NCBI GenBank assembly: GCA_003978465.1
Contig: QNZS01000014.1
Coordinates: forward strand, 1 to 35,788
Source: Sulfurimonas sp.
GTDB lineage: Bacteria > Campylobacterota > Campylobacteria > Campylobacterales > Sulfurimonadaceae
Length of the DNA stretch: 35,788 bases
Reading direction: 5' to 3'
The notes beneath the pieces were generated by a model. That model made no database searches, was not told the DNA's origin, and worked only from the letters and a program-made list of their open reading frames with translations. Below are positions 8,181 through 18,033 of the stretch, piece by piece (the first letter of the stretch is position 1; each line of letters starts with the position of its first letter). A program made the translations under genes and the position numbers.

Positions 8181-9404
8181 ATGCAAATAATCACACCACA
8201 TTTTATATATTTTAAAGACAGAATTAGTACAAATTTATCTATCGCTTATCATAAGACTATAAAGAAAATAGCCCCTATAGAAGAACTCCGAGCAGAGTTT
8301 CCTGATGCTAAAGTCACAACACTAAGAGAAAATTCTCTTTTAATGCCTGGACTTATAAATGCTCATGTCCATATAGAGTTTTCTGCAAATAAAACACATC
8401 TAAGTTATGGTGATTTTATGTCTTGGTTGTACAGTGTAATTGAGAATCGTGAAGAGTTAATTGGTGGCTGTAATAAAGATTGTATGCATAAAGCTATTGA
8501 CTCCATGCTTAACAATGGTATCACTACATTTGGTGCAATTAGTTCATATGGGATGGACTTGGAAGCTTGCGAAAATGCCAAACAAAATGTTATTTATTTT
8601 AATGAACTTATTGGTTCCCAAGCAACAATGGCAGATACACTTTTTACAGACTTCTTATCGCGTTTAGATGCTTCTAAACGAATTAAACGCAGTGGATTTC
8701 AAGCTGGAATTGCTATTCACTCTCCCTATGCAGTGCATCCTATTTTAATTAACAAAGCACTTGCTATTGTAAAGAGTGAAAAGTTACCTCTCACAGCACA
8801 CTTTATGGAGAGTCAAGCCGAAAGAGACTGGCTTGATACAAGTGATGGGGAATTTAAAAAGTTTTTTGTCGACTTACTCAAACAAGAAAAACATGTGAGT
8901 AATGCAAATGAGTTTTTAGAGCATTTCGAGGGAACACCTACCTTACTTACTCACGGGGTACAAGCTTCAGAGGAAGAACTCGATATTATAAAAACAAGTA
9001 GACATACCATTATACATTGCCCTATTTCAAATCGATTACTTGGAAATCCAACTCTTGATATAAAAGCCTTAAATGATAAAAACATACGGTGGATAGTTGC
9101 CACTGATGGTCTGAGTTCAAACTATAAACTTGACCTTTTTGAAGAGATGAAAATATCTCTATTTATGCACTCAGCAGCACCTCTTTTGGAGTTTGCCAAA
9201 GCCCTAATAGATGGTGTAACTATAAATGCTGCTGAGGCACTTGGAATAAATGCAGGTGAAATTGCAGAGGGTAAAAATGCAGATATGCTTGTACTAGACT
9301 TAGAGAGTGAACCCAGTGAAGAGTTAGCCATTCATTTAATACTTCATCGTTATAATATCTCTAAGGTTTACATAAACGGTCAACTAGAAAAAGGAGAACT
9401 ATAA
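8181..9404 (+). CDS. mqnX: Aminodeoxyfutalosine deaminase (amidohydrolase), menaquinone futalosine pathway
   Basis: This metal-dependent hydrolase of the ATZ/TRZ type is predicted to deaminate 6-amino-6-deoxyfutalosine to futalosine during menaquinone synthesis. With the ATG at 8181 it is 407 aa. Metal-site motifs are visible: HVHIEF (His62, His64), HSPYAVHP, HFMESQAERDW, LTHGVQ, then HCPISNRLLG and ATDGLSSN with the catalytic Asp. The frame is open back to a TTG at 8103, and an ATG lies at 8172. I prefer 8181 because GATGAG lies just upstream and the protein then begins MQIITPHF like other family members. An adjacent SppA-type protease is also my recollection of the Campylobacter order. A generic chlorohydrolase or guanine deaminase is less likely. 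Confidence 0.82.
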   Translation: MQIITPHFIYFKDRISTNLSIAYHKTIKKIAPIEELRAEFPDAKVTTLRENSLLMPGLINAHVHIEFSANKTHLSYGDFMSWLYSVIENREELIGGCNKDCMHKAIDSMLNNGITTFGAISSYGMDLEACENAKQNVIYFNELIGSQATMADTLFTDFLSRLDASKRIKRSGFQAGIAIHSPYAVHPILINKALAIVKSEKLPLTAHFMESQAERDWLDTSDGEFKKFFVDLLKQEKHVSNANEFLEHFEGTPTLLTHGVQASEEELDIIKTSRHTIIHCPISNRLLGNPTLDIKALNDKNIRWIVATDGLSSNYKLDLFEEMKISLFMHSAAPLLEFAKALIDGVTINAAEALGINAGEIAEGKNADMLVLDLESEPSEELAIHLILHRYNISKVYINGQLEKGEL

Positions 9405-10274
9405 ATGAGCTTTATTAAAAAACTATTTTTACCAATTACACTTCCTATAAAATTTATTCAAGAGCATTTCAAAGCAATGCTCTTTTTATTACTACTTTTT
9501 TTACTCTTTGCACCAGAAAATGAGCAGAGTTTACATACAAATAATCTCCACGAGATAAGTCTAGTCGGTCTTATAATGGACTCGACAGATATTGTCGCTA
9601 AAATCGATGCAGCTACAAATAATGACTCTATAAAAGGTGTTCTTTTAAGTGTAAATTCCCCAGGTGGAGCAGTTGCACCTTCCATAGAGATAGCTTATGC
9701 GGTCAAACGCTTAAAAGCTAAAAAACCTGTTGTAGTTTATTCCCAAGGAACTATTGCTAGTGGAAGTTACTATGCAAGTATCTGGGCAGATGAGATCATC
9801 GTAAACCCAGGAAGTATGGTTGGAAGTATCGGTGTCATTATGAAAGGTACTGATTTAAGTGAGGTTATGCAAAAAATTGGTATAAAAACACAGGGTGTCT
9901 ATGCTGGAAAATATAAAGAGTTAGGAACAACAGATAGACCTTGGTCTGATTATGAAGTCAACGAGTTAAATAAAGTCATTCAAGGAACATATGATATGTT
10001 TACAGCAGATGTTGCAGATGCGAGGGGTCTAGACCTTAAAAAACGCGACTTTTATGCAAACGCTCATATTTTTACAGCTAAACAAGCTATGGAAGTTGGT
10101 TTAGTTGATTCTCTTGGTGTCGGTTTTGATGCAAAAAAAAGAGTAGTAGAACTTAGTGGGGTTGAAGATCCTATATGGAATAAAGAAGACAAGTTTGATA
10201 AGTTACTAAAAAAGCTTTCCGCATCTACTGCTGTCACACTCCATACTTACTTTCCAAGTATGGTTTTAAGATAA
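9405..10274 (+). CDS. sppA: Signal peptide peptidase SppA (S49 family)
   Basis: SppA is a membrane-anchored serine protease that degrades cleaved signal peptides. The 289-aa, half-length form resembles the Bacillus type. An N-terminal membrane segment lies at about residues 23-36. The catalytic dyad is readable: Ser119 in TIASGSYY and Lys171 in GKYKELG. The spacing of 52 equals that recalled for B. subtilis SppA (Ser147/Lys199). NSPGG at 84-88 and PGSMVGSIGV at 135-144 are also conserved. The ATG directly follows the mqnX stop and has AAGGAG 5-6 bases upstream, so the two form an operon. Confidence 0.94.
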   Translation: MSFIKKLFLPITLPIKFIQEHFKAMLFLLLLFLLFAPENEQSLHTNNLHEISLVGLIMDSTDIVAKIDAATNNDSIKGVLLSVNSPGGAVAPSIEIAYAVKRLKAKKPVVVYSQGTIASGSYYASIWADEIIVNPGSMVGSIGVIMKGTDLSEVMQKIGIKTQGVYAGKYKELGTTDRPWSDYEVNELNKVIQGTYDMFTADVADARGLDLKKRDFYANAHIFTAKQAMEVGLVDSLGVGFDAKKRVVELSGVEDPIWNKEDKFDKLLKKLSASTAVTLHTYFPSMVLR

Positions 10275-10289
10275 AACTGTATGACCAAA

Positions 10290-10319
10290 AGGTGAGTGAG
10301 ACTTAAGACTCAGTCACCT
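10290..10319. terminator. Hairpin between convergent sppA and xseA
   Basis: Arms at 10290-10300 and 10309-10319 (AGGTGAGTGAG with CTCAGTCACCT) pair at 10 of 11 positions around an 8-base loop. On the minus strand the stem is followed by TTTT, so it best suits termination of the xseA transcript. On the plus strand there is no T run, so any effect on sppA would be weak. Confidence 0.45.
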
Positions 10320-10427
10320 CTAGGTATGAGAATTCATGCTCACCATAAGAAATGCACCTAAAACTTGAGAAAGAAAATATTTTACTTTTATCCTTTCTGT
10401 TATGTCAAAAAAATCTGAATAAATCAT
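10320..10427 (-). CDS. Possible 35-codon ORF coupled to xseA
   Basis: Immediately after xseA, an ATG overlaps its TGA (ATGA arrangement). A 35-residue frame runs to a TAG directly against the base of the hairpin at 10290-10319. An AGGA lies 7 bases before the ATG. The product starts MIYSDFFDITERIKVKYF and has a short hydrophobic part (FLSQVLGAFLMV). It does not resemble XseB, the exonuclease VII small subunit usually found near xseA. It may be a real small gene, a decayed fragment or chance; I do not assign a function. Confidence 0.3.
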   Translation of the reverse strand: MIYSDFFDITERIKVKYFLSQVLGAFLMVSMNSHT

Positions 10428-11677
10428 CTGATATTTTCCTTATGTATTACTTTTGCACTAATACGAACGGTGTCACTTTGTACTTCAAACACATCACCAA
10501 GACTTAAAACTGATATATCTATAACTTTAGCATTTCGTGAGAGTTGTGCAAAACCTGTTTTTGTTTTAAACTTTGGATTGTTAGACTCTAAAACTTTTTG
10601 TAAATTAAGCACTTGTGTTTGGGCAATATGTACTTGAGTATTTATTGCCTGGGGTAATTGCTGCTTTAGTCTGACTAACTCTCTTTCATACCCTTGCACA
10701 TTAAAATTCATAGATTGAGAAAAACTCTCTATGAGTTGTTGTACCTCTTCTTCTCTTTGAGCTAATTTTTTATCCACGGAGTGCTGAGAAAATGAATTTT
10801 TAACATGTTCAAGTTCTTGAGATTTAGTATGGATTTTTTGCCGCAGTGTTTGTTCTAGCTGTGAGATAATAGAATCTATATACTGATATAGCTCATTAGT
10901 ATCAGGTAGACAAATCTCCATAGCAGCACTTGGAGTTGCAGCTCTTACATCTGAGACGAAGTCACTTATCACCCAGTCTATCTCATGCCCAACAGCAGAT
11001 ATAACTGGTGTTCTACTATTAAAAATAGCATCTGCCACTATTTCTTCATTAAACGCCCATAAGTCTTCTATACTTCCACCACCACGCCCAACTACTAAGA
11101 TATCATATTCTTTACTATCAGCTACTCTCACTGAGTTTGAGATAGCATTAGCTGCACTATCACCTTGAACCAAAACATCGTATATATCAATCTCTATATT
11201 TTTATAACGACTATTTGCCACTCTTAACATATCTTGCAGAGCTGCACCTGTCGCTGAAGTAATTAGAGCTATACGAGATGGAAATTTTGGAAGTAGCTTT
11301 TTTATATCAGTGTTAAAATAACCTTTCTCTGATAACTTTTGTTTGAGTTGTTCATAAGCAAGAGCTAATGCACCCTGTCCTGCAGGCTCAATACTAAAAC
11401 AGTTAAGCTGATACGAGCCACGAGGTTTGTAAAGTGTAAGTGCTGCATTTATAACAACTTTCATGCCCTCTTCAAGACGGAACTTCAACTTTGAAGCATT
11501 TCCACGAAACATTACACAACTAATCACAGATGAACTATCCTTGAGTGTAAAATAAATATGTCCTGAGTTATGAAAAGTGATACGAGAGAGTTCACCTTCT
11601 ATAAGTACTTGAGTAAAGCTTGTCTCCAAGAGACTTTTTATCTGTTCGTTAAGAGCAGATACTGAAAGTGTCAACAT
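10424..11677 (-). CDS. xseA: Exodeoxyribonuclease VII large subunit
   Basis: XseA is the catalytic subunit of exonuclease VII, which degrades single-stranded DNA in both directions. The 417-aa protein has an N-terminal OB-fold (about 3-95, with SGHIYFTLKD), then the catalytic domain with SATGAALQDML near 141-151, GRGGGSIEDLWAFN at 197-210 and AVGHEIDW near 228-235. A long coiled-coil region (about 265-370) and a short C-terminal segment follow. It starts 7 bases after menG. No xseB is recognisable next to it. Confidence 0.95.
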   Translation of the reverse strand: MLTLSVSALNEQIKSLLETSFTQVLIEGELSRITFHNSGHIYFTLKDSSSVISCVMFRGNASKLKFRLEEGMKVVINAALTLYKPRGSYQLNCFSIEPAGQGALALAYEQLKQKLSEKGYFNTDIKKLLPKFPSRIALITSATGAALQDMLRVANSRYKNIEIDIYDVLVQGDSAANAISNSVRVADSKEYDILVVGRGGGSIEDLWAFNEEIVADAIFNSRTPVISAVGHEIDWVISDFVSDVRAATPSAAMEICLPDTNELYQYIDSIISQLEQTLRQKIHTKSQELEHVKNSFSQHSVDKKLAQREEEVQQLIESFSQSMNFNVQGYERELVRLKQQLPQAINTQVHIAQTQVLNLQKVLESNNPKFKTKTGFAQLSRNAKVIDISVLSLGDVFEVQSDTVRISAKVIHKENIR

Positions 11678-11684
11678 AAAATAC

Positions 11685-12419
11685 TTATTTTTTACGTGCT
11701 ATAAGCAGTGTAGATATATCCATAGAGAAACTTTTTGTATAAAGTATTTCAAATCCTGCATTTTCTAATTCTTTTTGCATATTAACAACTGTAGAAAAAT
11801 CTTCTATTGAGTTTGGCAAGTATTCATAGGCTTCGAGGTTTTTAGAGATAAATCCACCTACTTTTGGCAAAATTTTATTTGTATAAAAGTTTATGATTTT
11901 ACTCAGAAATGAAGGGTTTTCATTTTTCATAAACTCTAATATTACAACTAATCCATCTTTTTTCAGTACACGGTGAAACTCAATTAGTGCGTCTTCTCTC
12001 TCTACTACATTACGTATACCATAAGTAATACTAAGAATATCAGCATCCTCGTCAGGTAAAGGAAGCTCTGTCGCTTTAGCTATTTTGTAATTAAACTTAG
12101 GATATTTTTTTCTTGCAACATCAACCATACCAGTTGAAGGGTCTATACCAATAATTTCACCTAGTGCTATTCCAGACTTCTCAGCACGATCACGCCAAAA
12201 CTCCATCATATCTCCAGTCCCACAAGCCACATCAACTATTTTATCAATAGAAGTAGAAGCTGAAAAATCATATGACAAGTCACATGCTTTTCTTCTCCAT
12301 GACTTGTCAATACCCATACTCATAACACGATTAGCAGTATCGTAAGTTGGAGCTATATCATCAAACATCTCAACAATTTTTTCTTGTTTTGCATCGTTTT
12401 TTTTACCTTGAGAACTCAT
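11685..12419 (-). CDS. menG: Demethylmenaquinone methyltransferase MenG/UbiE
   Basis: This enzyme methylates demethylmenaquinone to menaquinone using S-adenosylmethionine. The 244-aa product is a class I methyltransferase. FDDIAPTYDTANRVMSMGID lies near the N-terminus, motif I is VDVACGTGDMM near 62-72, and the family signature YGIRNV plus FHRVLKKDGLVVILEF follows. As the phylum lacks ubiquinone, MenG is the better name. It fits with mqnX in the window, which works earlier in the same quinone pathway. The start directly follows the ribD stop, with AAGGA inside the ribD end. Confidence 0.94.
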   Translation of the reverse strand: MSSQGKKNDAKQEKIVEMFDDIAPTYDTANRVMSMGIDKSWRRKACDLSYDFSASTSIDKIVDVACGTGDMMEFWRDRAEKSGIALGEIIGIDPSTGMVDVARKKYPKFNYKIAKATELPLPDEDADILSITYGIRNVVEREDALIEFHRVLKKDGLVVILEFMKNENPSFLSKIINFYTNKILPKVGGFISKNLEAYEYLPNSIEDFSTVVNMQKELENAGFEILYTKSFSMDISTLLIARKK

Positions 12420-13427
12420 TTATATCCTTTTCATCCACAGAATTATATCTTGCTTATCTTGCCTAATATTTAAAATATCAAACTTATCTTCGCTTACATC
12501 AAATTTATTTGAACCACCAAAACTAGGAGCTAAATAACAGAGGTAATAATCCACAATATCACGAGTAAGCTTATACATTAAACTTGTCCCTTCAATCATA
12601 ATATTTTTATAGTTTTTGAGTCTTGTAAAGTCATTCTCTATAAAAACTTTCCTACCCTTGACATTAAAAAGAGGAATACTTTTATCAAACTCTTTTTCTC
12701 GTGAATAAATTAAAATATCAGGAGCCTTACCATCTACAAGTCTAGCATCAAGGATTGGTCTATCTACTCTAACTGTATTACCACCAATCACAAGTAAATC
12801 GCATACACTTCTCATAGTATGCACATCAGTTCTAGACTCTATTGAACTAATATTTCCATTATCTGTCGTAGCATTTAATCTTTGTGCCCATTTAAAATAG
12901 ATAAAATTTTCTTCTAAACTTCTTTTAAATGGTAGGAGTAAAGCATCACACTCTTTTTGTAATAACTCAGAATAAACCATACAAAAGTTTTCTAGTAAAA
13001 TTGCATTACCATTTTGAGCTATTTTATTTGTATCATATGAGCCTACATAGACTTCTTTAATGCCAAGAGCACTAATGAGTGAAGAACATGAAGGAGTTTT
13101 CCCATAGTGAGCACATGGTTCAAGTGTTGTAAAAAGTTTTATGTTTTTGAAAATATTATTATGATTAGACAGGAGGTAATTATGAGTATCAAGAGATGAA
13201 GTAAGTGTTAAGATAGATTTATCATTTGTAAGTTTATAGTATGCTGATTTTAGTGCATTTACTTCAGCATGAGCTTCACCTGAGCGATGATGAGCCTCAA
13301 CGGCTAAAATTTCCCCACTTTCTCCAACAAGGCAAGCACCTACAGCTGGATTTGGATAGGTTAAACCTTGATACTTCCAAGCCTCATTGAGAGCTAGGTT
13401 CATATAAAAGTTATTATCTATTAACAT
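12420..13427 (-). CDS. ribD: Bifunctional riboflavin biosynthesis deaminase/reductase RibD
   Basis: RibD deaminates diaminohydroxyphosphoribosylamino-pyrimidine and then reduces the ribose side chain in riboflavin synthesis. The 335-aa protein has an N-terminal cytidine-deaminase fold with zinc ligands in HAEVNAL (near 53) and EPCAHYGKTPSC (near 103-114). The C-terminal dihydrofolate-reductase-like domain (about 175-335) includes LLVIGGNTVRVDRPILDAR. The reductase half is more diverged than the deaminase half, but the NADPH-site GGNTV and DRP are kept. It lies 11 bases after rimP. Confidence 0.93.
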   Translation of the reverse strand: MLIDNNFYMNLALNEAWKYQGLTYPNPAVGACLVGESGEILAVEAHHRSGEAHAEVNALKSAYYKLTNDKSILTLTSSLDTHNYLLSNHNNIFKNIKLFTTLEPCAHYGKTPSCSSLISALGIKEVYVGSYDTNKIAQNGNAILLENFCMVYSELLQKECDALLLPFKRSLEENFIYFKWAQRLNATTDNGNISSIESRTDVHTMRSVCDLLVIGGNTVRVDRPILDARLVDGKAPDILIYSREKEFDKSIPLFNVKGRKVFIENDFTRLKNYKNIMIEGTSLMYKLTRDIVDYYLCYLAPSFGGSNKFDVSEDKFDILNIRQDKQDIILWMKRI

Positions 13428-13438
13428 CTAAGAATATC

Positions 13439-13888
13439 TTACCACTCGAAATATGTTTTTGCTTTAATTATGTCGTTAAACTCAACTTCAGTAGTTTCTT
13501 CAGCACTCTCTACAAATACTTTAGAACCTTCTACTTTAAGTAAAACACCCCTAGTTTTCTCTTTACCACTATGCAAGATAGATACTTTTTCACCAATACT
13601 TTTTTTGAAGTGCCCGATGTTCATGAGTTTACGCTCAATTCCAGCAGTTCCAACTTCCAGTCTATAGTCACCTGAAACAGGTGGAGTAACATCTAAAAGA
13701 GGAGAGATTATATGAGTAATTTCAACACAAGTATCAAGACTAACTCCCTTGCGTTTTCCATCTTCTACTTCTTTTGACATAATACTAATACGATAAATAG
13801 TCTCGTCATTTTCACTTACAATTACTGCATCATATAGTTCTAAATCAACTGATTTAACTATTGATTCTATATCACTTTGTAGGCTCAT
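13439..13888 (-). CDS. rimP: Ribosome maturation factor RimP
   Basis: RimP assists 30S subunit assembly. The 149-aa product has the usual N-terminal alpha/beta domain with LDTCVEITHIISPLLD and the conserved DYRLEVGTAGIERKL stretch (about 80-95). An SH3-like C-terminal domain with GVLLKVEGSKVFVES follows. It overlaps the end of rbfA by 4 bases. Unlike many bacteria, nusA is not adjacent; the order infB-rbfA-rimP fits Campylobacter. Confidence 0.94.
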   Translation of the reverse strand: MSLQSDIESIVKSVDLELYDAVIVSENDETIYRISIMSKEVEDGKRKGVSLDTCVEITHIISPLLDVTPPVSGDYRLEVGTAGIERKLMNIGHFKKSIGEKVSILHSGKEKTRGVLLKVEGSKVFVESAEETTEVEFNDIIKAKTYFEW

Positions 13889-14256
13889 GCTTCTTCCTCA
13901 TCTTTATTTCTTTTAGCTATTTTACTAAAAAGGTCATCTATATTTTTAGACTTTTCTAACTGCTCATCGAACTCAAAAGTAAAGGTAGGACATCTATACC
14001 AACCCTGGTCTTTTAAACAGAATGTCTCAACAATAGGACGGGCTTTTCTTAAAAGTTTAAGATAATCACGTTTTTCTTGTTCTTTTAGTTGATGGGGATT
14101 TATATAAACTTTTGCATCACTTTTTCCACGAGAACATTTAACTTCAAGAATGTCTAATTCATGAAGTCTTTTGTCATTCATCTGTCCAAGTGCTTTAGGG
14201 ACTAACTCTAAAAGAACTGATTCAGTCCTTTTGAGTTTTATTTGTGCTTCTGTCAT
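13885..14256 (-). CDS. rbfA: Ribosome-binding factor A
   Basis: RbfA is a KH-like factor for late 30S maturation and cold adaptation. The 123-aa product shows the family pattern: an N-terminal RTESVLLELVPKAL helix, then LDILEVKCSRGKSDAKVYINP and LRKARPIVETFCLKD, followed by CPTFTFEFDEQLEKSKNIDDL. The last is the typical region before the RbfA C-terminus. It starts 5 bases after infB and overlaps rimP by 4 bases. Confidence 0.93.
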   Translation of the reverse strand: MTEAQIKLKRTESVLLELVPKALGQMNDKRLHELDILEVKCSRGKSDAKVYINPHQLKEQEKRDYLKLLRKARPIVETFCLKDQGWYRCPTFTFEFDEQLEKSKNIDDLFSKIAKRNKDEEEA

Positions 14257-14261
14257 GAGGT

Positions 14262-16865
14262 TTAGAGCTCTACTTTTTGCTCAACTTTCTTGAATGTTTC
14301 AAGAACATCCCCAGGTATAACATCATCATAACCACTGATAACAACACCACACTCATAACCGTTACCGATTTCATCAACATCATCTTTAAAGCGTTTAAGT
14401 GAAGTAAGCTCACCTTCGTAATGAACAACACCATCACGAATAACACGAACCATACCACCACGGATAAGACGACCATCAACAACAACACAACCAGCAACAA
14501 CACCCTTAGGTATTTTAAACACTTCTTTAACTTCTGCTTGACCAGTATTTTCTTCAGTATATTTTGGAGACATCATACCAGTAAGCATACCAGTGATATC
14601 ATCTATAAGTTGATAGATGATTGAGTAAGTCTTAATCTCAACACCTTTTTGTTTAGCTGCTGCTTTAACTGTACCTGTTGGACGAACATTAAATCCGAGA
14701 AGCACACAGTTTTCAGAGTTGTTAACAAGCTCAACATCATTTTCAGTAATTCCACCAACTCCACTAGAAATGATATTAACTTTAACTTCATCATTTCTCA
14801 TACTTAGAATAGAAGAACGAATAGCTTCAAGTGTACCGTGAACATCAGTTTTAAGTACAACTTTAAGAGACTTAAGTTTACCCTCTTTAATCATCGCTGT
14901 CATATCTTCTAGAGAAGATTTAGTAGAGATTGAAAGTTCTTTATGTCTATCATATTCGTGACGTTTAAGAGCAAATGCTTTTGCTTCTTTCTCATCTTCC
15001 ATAACTGTCATAACTTCACCAGATGCTGGAACTTCGTTAAGTCCTGCAATAACTGCTGTATGTGAAGGTAAAAGAGTTTTAATCTGTTTTTTATTTTCAT
15101 CAAGCATAGCTTTAACACGACCATAAGCCGCACCACAAACAACATAATCTCCAACTTTAAGAGTACCGTTTTGAACGATAACCGTAGCAACTGGACCACG
15201 ACCTTTTTCTAAAGAAGATTCTATAACAGCAGCTTTCGCAAGTGCATTTTTATTTGCTTTAAGTTCTAAGATTTCAGCAGTAGTAAGGATGTTTTCAAGT
15301 AAATCCTCAATACCCATTCCTGATTTAGCAGATACTGGAATAAATTCTACATCTCCACCCCAGTCAACAGGGTTAATTCCATGTTCAGCCATCTGACCTT
15401 TAACCATGTCTGGTTGTGCAGTCTCTTTATCCATTTTGTTCAGAGCAACGATAATCGGAGCACCTGACTCTTTAGCTAATTTAATAACTTCAAGAGTTTG
15501 TGGTTTAACACCATCATCAGCAGCAACAACGATAACAATAATATCTGTTATATCTGTACCTTTTTGACGCATGTGACTAAATGCAGCATGTCCCGGTGTA
15601 TCGATAAAAGTAATCGCTTTACCTTTTTGCTCAACTGTATAAGCACCGATATGTTGTGTAATACCACCAGCTTCATTCTCTGTAACTTTTGCTTCACGAA
15701 TAGCATCAAGAAGTGATGTCTTACCATGGTCAACATGTCCCATAATAGTAATAATTGGAGCTCTCTCAGTAGCATCTGGATCCGCTTCAATATCGTCAAC
15801 TTCTTGAGTAAATTCATCTTTAGGATCGATTATAGTTACTTCAACTTCAAACTCTTCAGAAAGAATCTCTATCTCATCATTTCCAAGGAAATCATTCTTA
15901 GTCATCATCATACCAAGATCAAAAAGAACTTTAATGATGTCAGACATAGGACGTTTAAGAGCTTCTGCAAACTCGTAAACACGAATATCTTCAGGAATTT
16001 CTACGTGAGTTACAATCTCTTCTTCTTGAGTTGTTTTTGCATATTTCTTACGTTTATCTTTACGAACTTTTCTACCACGAGGAGCAGCTTTTTTATTAGC
16101 ATTTCTTCCGGCAGGTTTAGGAGCACGAGGTTTTCTTGGCATTTCTGGAGGAAGGGGAGCTCTCTCTGTAGAATTTAAATCAAGAAGCGTGACTTGATCA
16201 TCCATATCCATTGATACATCACTCATCGCACCACCAAAGATCTCCATTCTTCGACCTTGGTCTTGCTTTCTTGCTGTTGAGCTACCTGATCTTGATTTTT
16301 TCTTTTGTGCTAGTTCTTCTAAAACTTCAGCACTCATTTTTCCATATGAAGATACAGAAGCGTTCTTTTGAGGAAGATTGTAGTTCTCTTCTACTTTTGG
16401 CTTTCTTTTTTTAACAATTTTTAAACCAGATTTTTTAATTGCTGGTCTTGATCCTGGAGCAACTACTCTTAACGTTGACACTGGCTTTTTAACTTCAGGC
16501 ACTTTTTTAACTTCTTCTATAGGAGTTTTAGTCTCTTTATCAGCGGACTCTTCTTTTGTAACTTCTGAGTCTTTATTCGTTGCTTCTAAAACTTTTTCAA
16601 CTTGTGTTACTACTTCTTTTTCTATCGGCTCAACTGCAGGAGTTTCATCTTTAGCTTTTTTTACAATTGTAGGTTTTAGGGCAGGAACGTTTTTTTCATC
16701 TTCACCATTCATAATATAGTTCGCAATTTTTTCTGCTTCTTCCATACTTACTTTACTCTGCGCCGCTTTCACTTCTATTCCCATGTTCTTTGCTTTTTCT
16801 AAGACATCTTTTGAAGCTATACCTAATTCGTCTGCAATTTCTTTAACGCTAACTTTATCTGTCAT
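14262..16865 (-). CDS. infB: Translation initiation factor IF-2
   Basis: IF-2 is the GTPase that brings fMet-tRNA to the 30S subunit. The 867-aa protein has an N-terminal IF2N helix bundle (1-55), a long Lys/Glu/Pro-rich and then basic linker (about 60-280), and a second IF2N module near 290-345. The G domain follows, with G1 GHVDHGKT at 376-383, then [13 protein letters not shown] and SAKSG. Domains II-IV finish the protein. The start overlaps the end of ylxR by 11 bases. Long open frames on the opposite strand here are by-products of its codon bias. Confidence 0.98.
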   Translation of the reverse strand: MTDKVSVKEIADELGIASKDVLEKAKNMGIEVKAAQSKVSMEEAEKIANYIMNGEDEKNVPALKPTIVKKAKDETPAVEPIEKEVVTQVEKVLEATNKDSEVTKEESADKETKTPIEEVKKVPEVKKPVSTLRVVAPGSRPAIKKSGLKIVKKRKPKVEENYNLPQKNASVSSYGKMSAEVLEELAQKKKSRSGSSTARKQDQGRRMEIFGGAMSDVSMDMDDQVTLLDLNSTERAPLPPEMPRKPRAPKPAGRNANKKAAPRGRKVRKDKRKKYAKTTQEEEIVTHVEIPEDIRVYEFAEALKRPMSDIIKVLFDLGMMMTKNDFLGNDEIEILSEEFEVEVTIIDPKDEFTQEVDDIEADPDATERAPIITIMGHVDHGKTSLLDAIREAKVTENEAGGITQHIGAYTVEQKGKAITFIDTPGHAAFSHMRQKGTDITDIIVIVVAADDGVKPQTLEVIKLAKESGAPIIVALNKMDKETAQPDMVKGQMAEHGINPVDWGGDVEFIPVSAKSGMGIEDLLENILTTAEILELKANKNALAKAAVIESSLEKGRGPVATVIVQNGTLKVGDYVVCGAAYGRVKAMLDENKKQIKTLLPSHTAVIAGLNEVPASGEVMTVMEDEKEAKAFALKRHEYDRHKELSISTKSSLEDMTAMIKEGKLKSLKVVLKTDVHGTLEAIRSSILSMRNDEVKVNIISSGVGGITENDVELVNNSENCVLLGFNVRPTGTVKAAAKQKGVEIKTYSIIYQLIDDITGMLTGMMSPKYTEENTGQAEVKEVFKIPKGVVAGCVVVDGRLIRGGMVRVIRDGVVHYEGELTSLKRFKDDVDEIGNGYECGVVISGYDDVIPGDVLETFKKVEQKVEL

Positions 16866-17112
16866 CAGTGATGATCTCCTTTAGTTTATTCATAAGTTGT
16901 TCTCTCTTGTTACTACGACACTGTCGCATAAGAGCTTTCGATAGTTTCTTGCCGTCATCTAAGCAAGTTTTACATAAGTAAAAACTTCTACCTATTCCAG
17001 CGAATGAACTTAACTCTCCATCAACACAACATAGTCTAAATAAATCAGACTGCAGACCTCTCTCTCTACAAGAGATACACATTCGAGTTGGTTGATGAAA
17101 ATTTTCCGCCAT
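16855..17112 (-). CDS. ylxR: YlxR/RnpM family nucleic-acid-binding protein
   Basis: The 85-aa protein of the DUF448 family starts with the characteristic [18 protein letters not shown] and keeps a later KTCLDD and [13 protein letters not shown]. Family members bind RNA; the Bacillus member (RnpM) modulates RNase P. Its place directly before infB, overlapping it by 11 bases, is the classic location. It lies 31 bases after thrB. Confidence 0.88.
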   Translation of the reverse strand: MAENFHQPTRMCISCRERGLQSDLFRLCCVDGELSSFAGIGRSFYLCKTCLDDGKKLSKALMRQCRSNKREQLMNKLKEIITDDR

Positions 17113-17143
17113 TATATCTAAATATTGCTTTATTTAATAGACC

Positions 17144-18025
17144 TTATCGCTCTATTATAAGCCCATTATTATCAAAATCCAAAACTTTTACATTAAAGTC
17201 TGGAAATTTTTGAGTAAATTTGTTTGCAATCATTGATGAGTCTTCATCATACACTAGTGAAAAAAATGTACTTCCACTCCCTGAAAGTGTACTCATAAGA
17301 GCACCTGACTCGTATGCTACTTTTTGTACAGCAAAAAGTTCAGGCAAAGTTTTCATCCTAGCTTTTTGATGAAATCTATCTTGAGCAGCAAGCTTAAGCA
17401 TCTCCCAATCTTCATTAAAAAATGCAGCAACTGTTAAAGCCGTATGCGAGAGGTTATAAGTTGCATTCTCTTTTGAGTATGACTTTGGCAAAACTGTTCT
17501 AGATTTTGATGTATTCATTTGCTTATTGGGGATTACTACAACTGCTTTTAAATAATCCGGAAGGTGTTTTCTTTGAGAAAAAACTTTGTTTTTTTCAACT
17601 GTTGCTGCATTAAACCCACCCATAACTGCTGGAGTAATGTTATCAGGATGAGACTCATATACAAGTGCATGATTTAAAATGCGGCGTTTACTTACTCTTA
17701 TACCTGCTGCTTCATGTGCAGAAGCAATAGCTGAGACGATTACAGCAGAAGAGCTACCTAGTCCACGTGACATTGGAATAGAATTGTAAAATGTAAATTT
17801 ATAATTCTGTTTTTTCTTTGTTAAACGTGAGTAATGATCATTGAAGATTGATATGAAAAGGTTATTACCCTTTAATCTTGGGTTATTTTCGCCCTCACCT
17901 TTTATGCTTACACTAAAAAATTTAGAAGGGTGAAACTCAACCTTATTACGAAGGTCTACAGCTAAGCCTAGAGAATCAAATCCTGGTCCTAGGTTGGCTG
18001 AAGTTGCGGGAACACTTATTATCAA
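17144..18025 (-). CDS. thrB: Homoserine kinase
   Basis: ThrB is a GHMP-family kinase that phosphorylates L-homoserine for threonine synthesis. The 293-aa protein begins [20 protein letters not shown], the standard substrate-site motif. The GHMP ATP loop [11 protein letters not shown] lies near 84-94, and the C-terminal [12 protein letters not shown] near 252-263. It lies between tsaB and ylxR with short gaps (8 and 31 bases) on the same strand. Confidence 0.96.
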   Translation of the reverse strand: MIISVPATSANLGPGFDSLGLAVDLRNKVEFHPSKFFSVSIKGEGENNPRLKGNNLFISIFNDHYSRLTKKKQNYKFTFYNSIPMSRGLGSSSAVIVSAIASAHEAAGIRVSKRRILNHALVYESHPDNITPAVMGGFNAATVEKNKVFSQRKHLPDYLKAVVVIPNKQMNTSKSRTVLPKSYSKENATYNLSHTALTVAAFFNEDWEMLKLAAQDRFHQKARMKTLPELFAVQKVAYESGALMSTLSGSGSTFFSLVYDEDSSMIANKFTQKFPDFNVKVLDFDNNGLIIER

Positions 18026-18033
18026 ATTACGTC

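Noticed and set aside
15726..16178. A 150-aa open frame on the plus strand inside infB
   Set aside because: It is antisense to the highly conserved IF-2 linker and G-domain approach, with a low-complexity Phe/Ser/Asn-rich product. It is a shadow of the coding strand.
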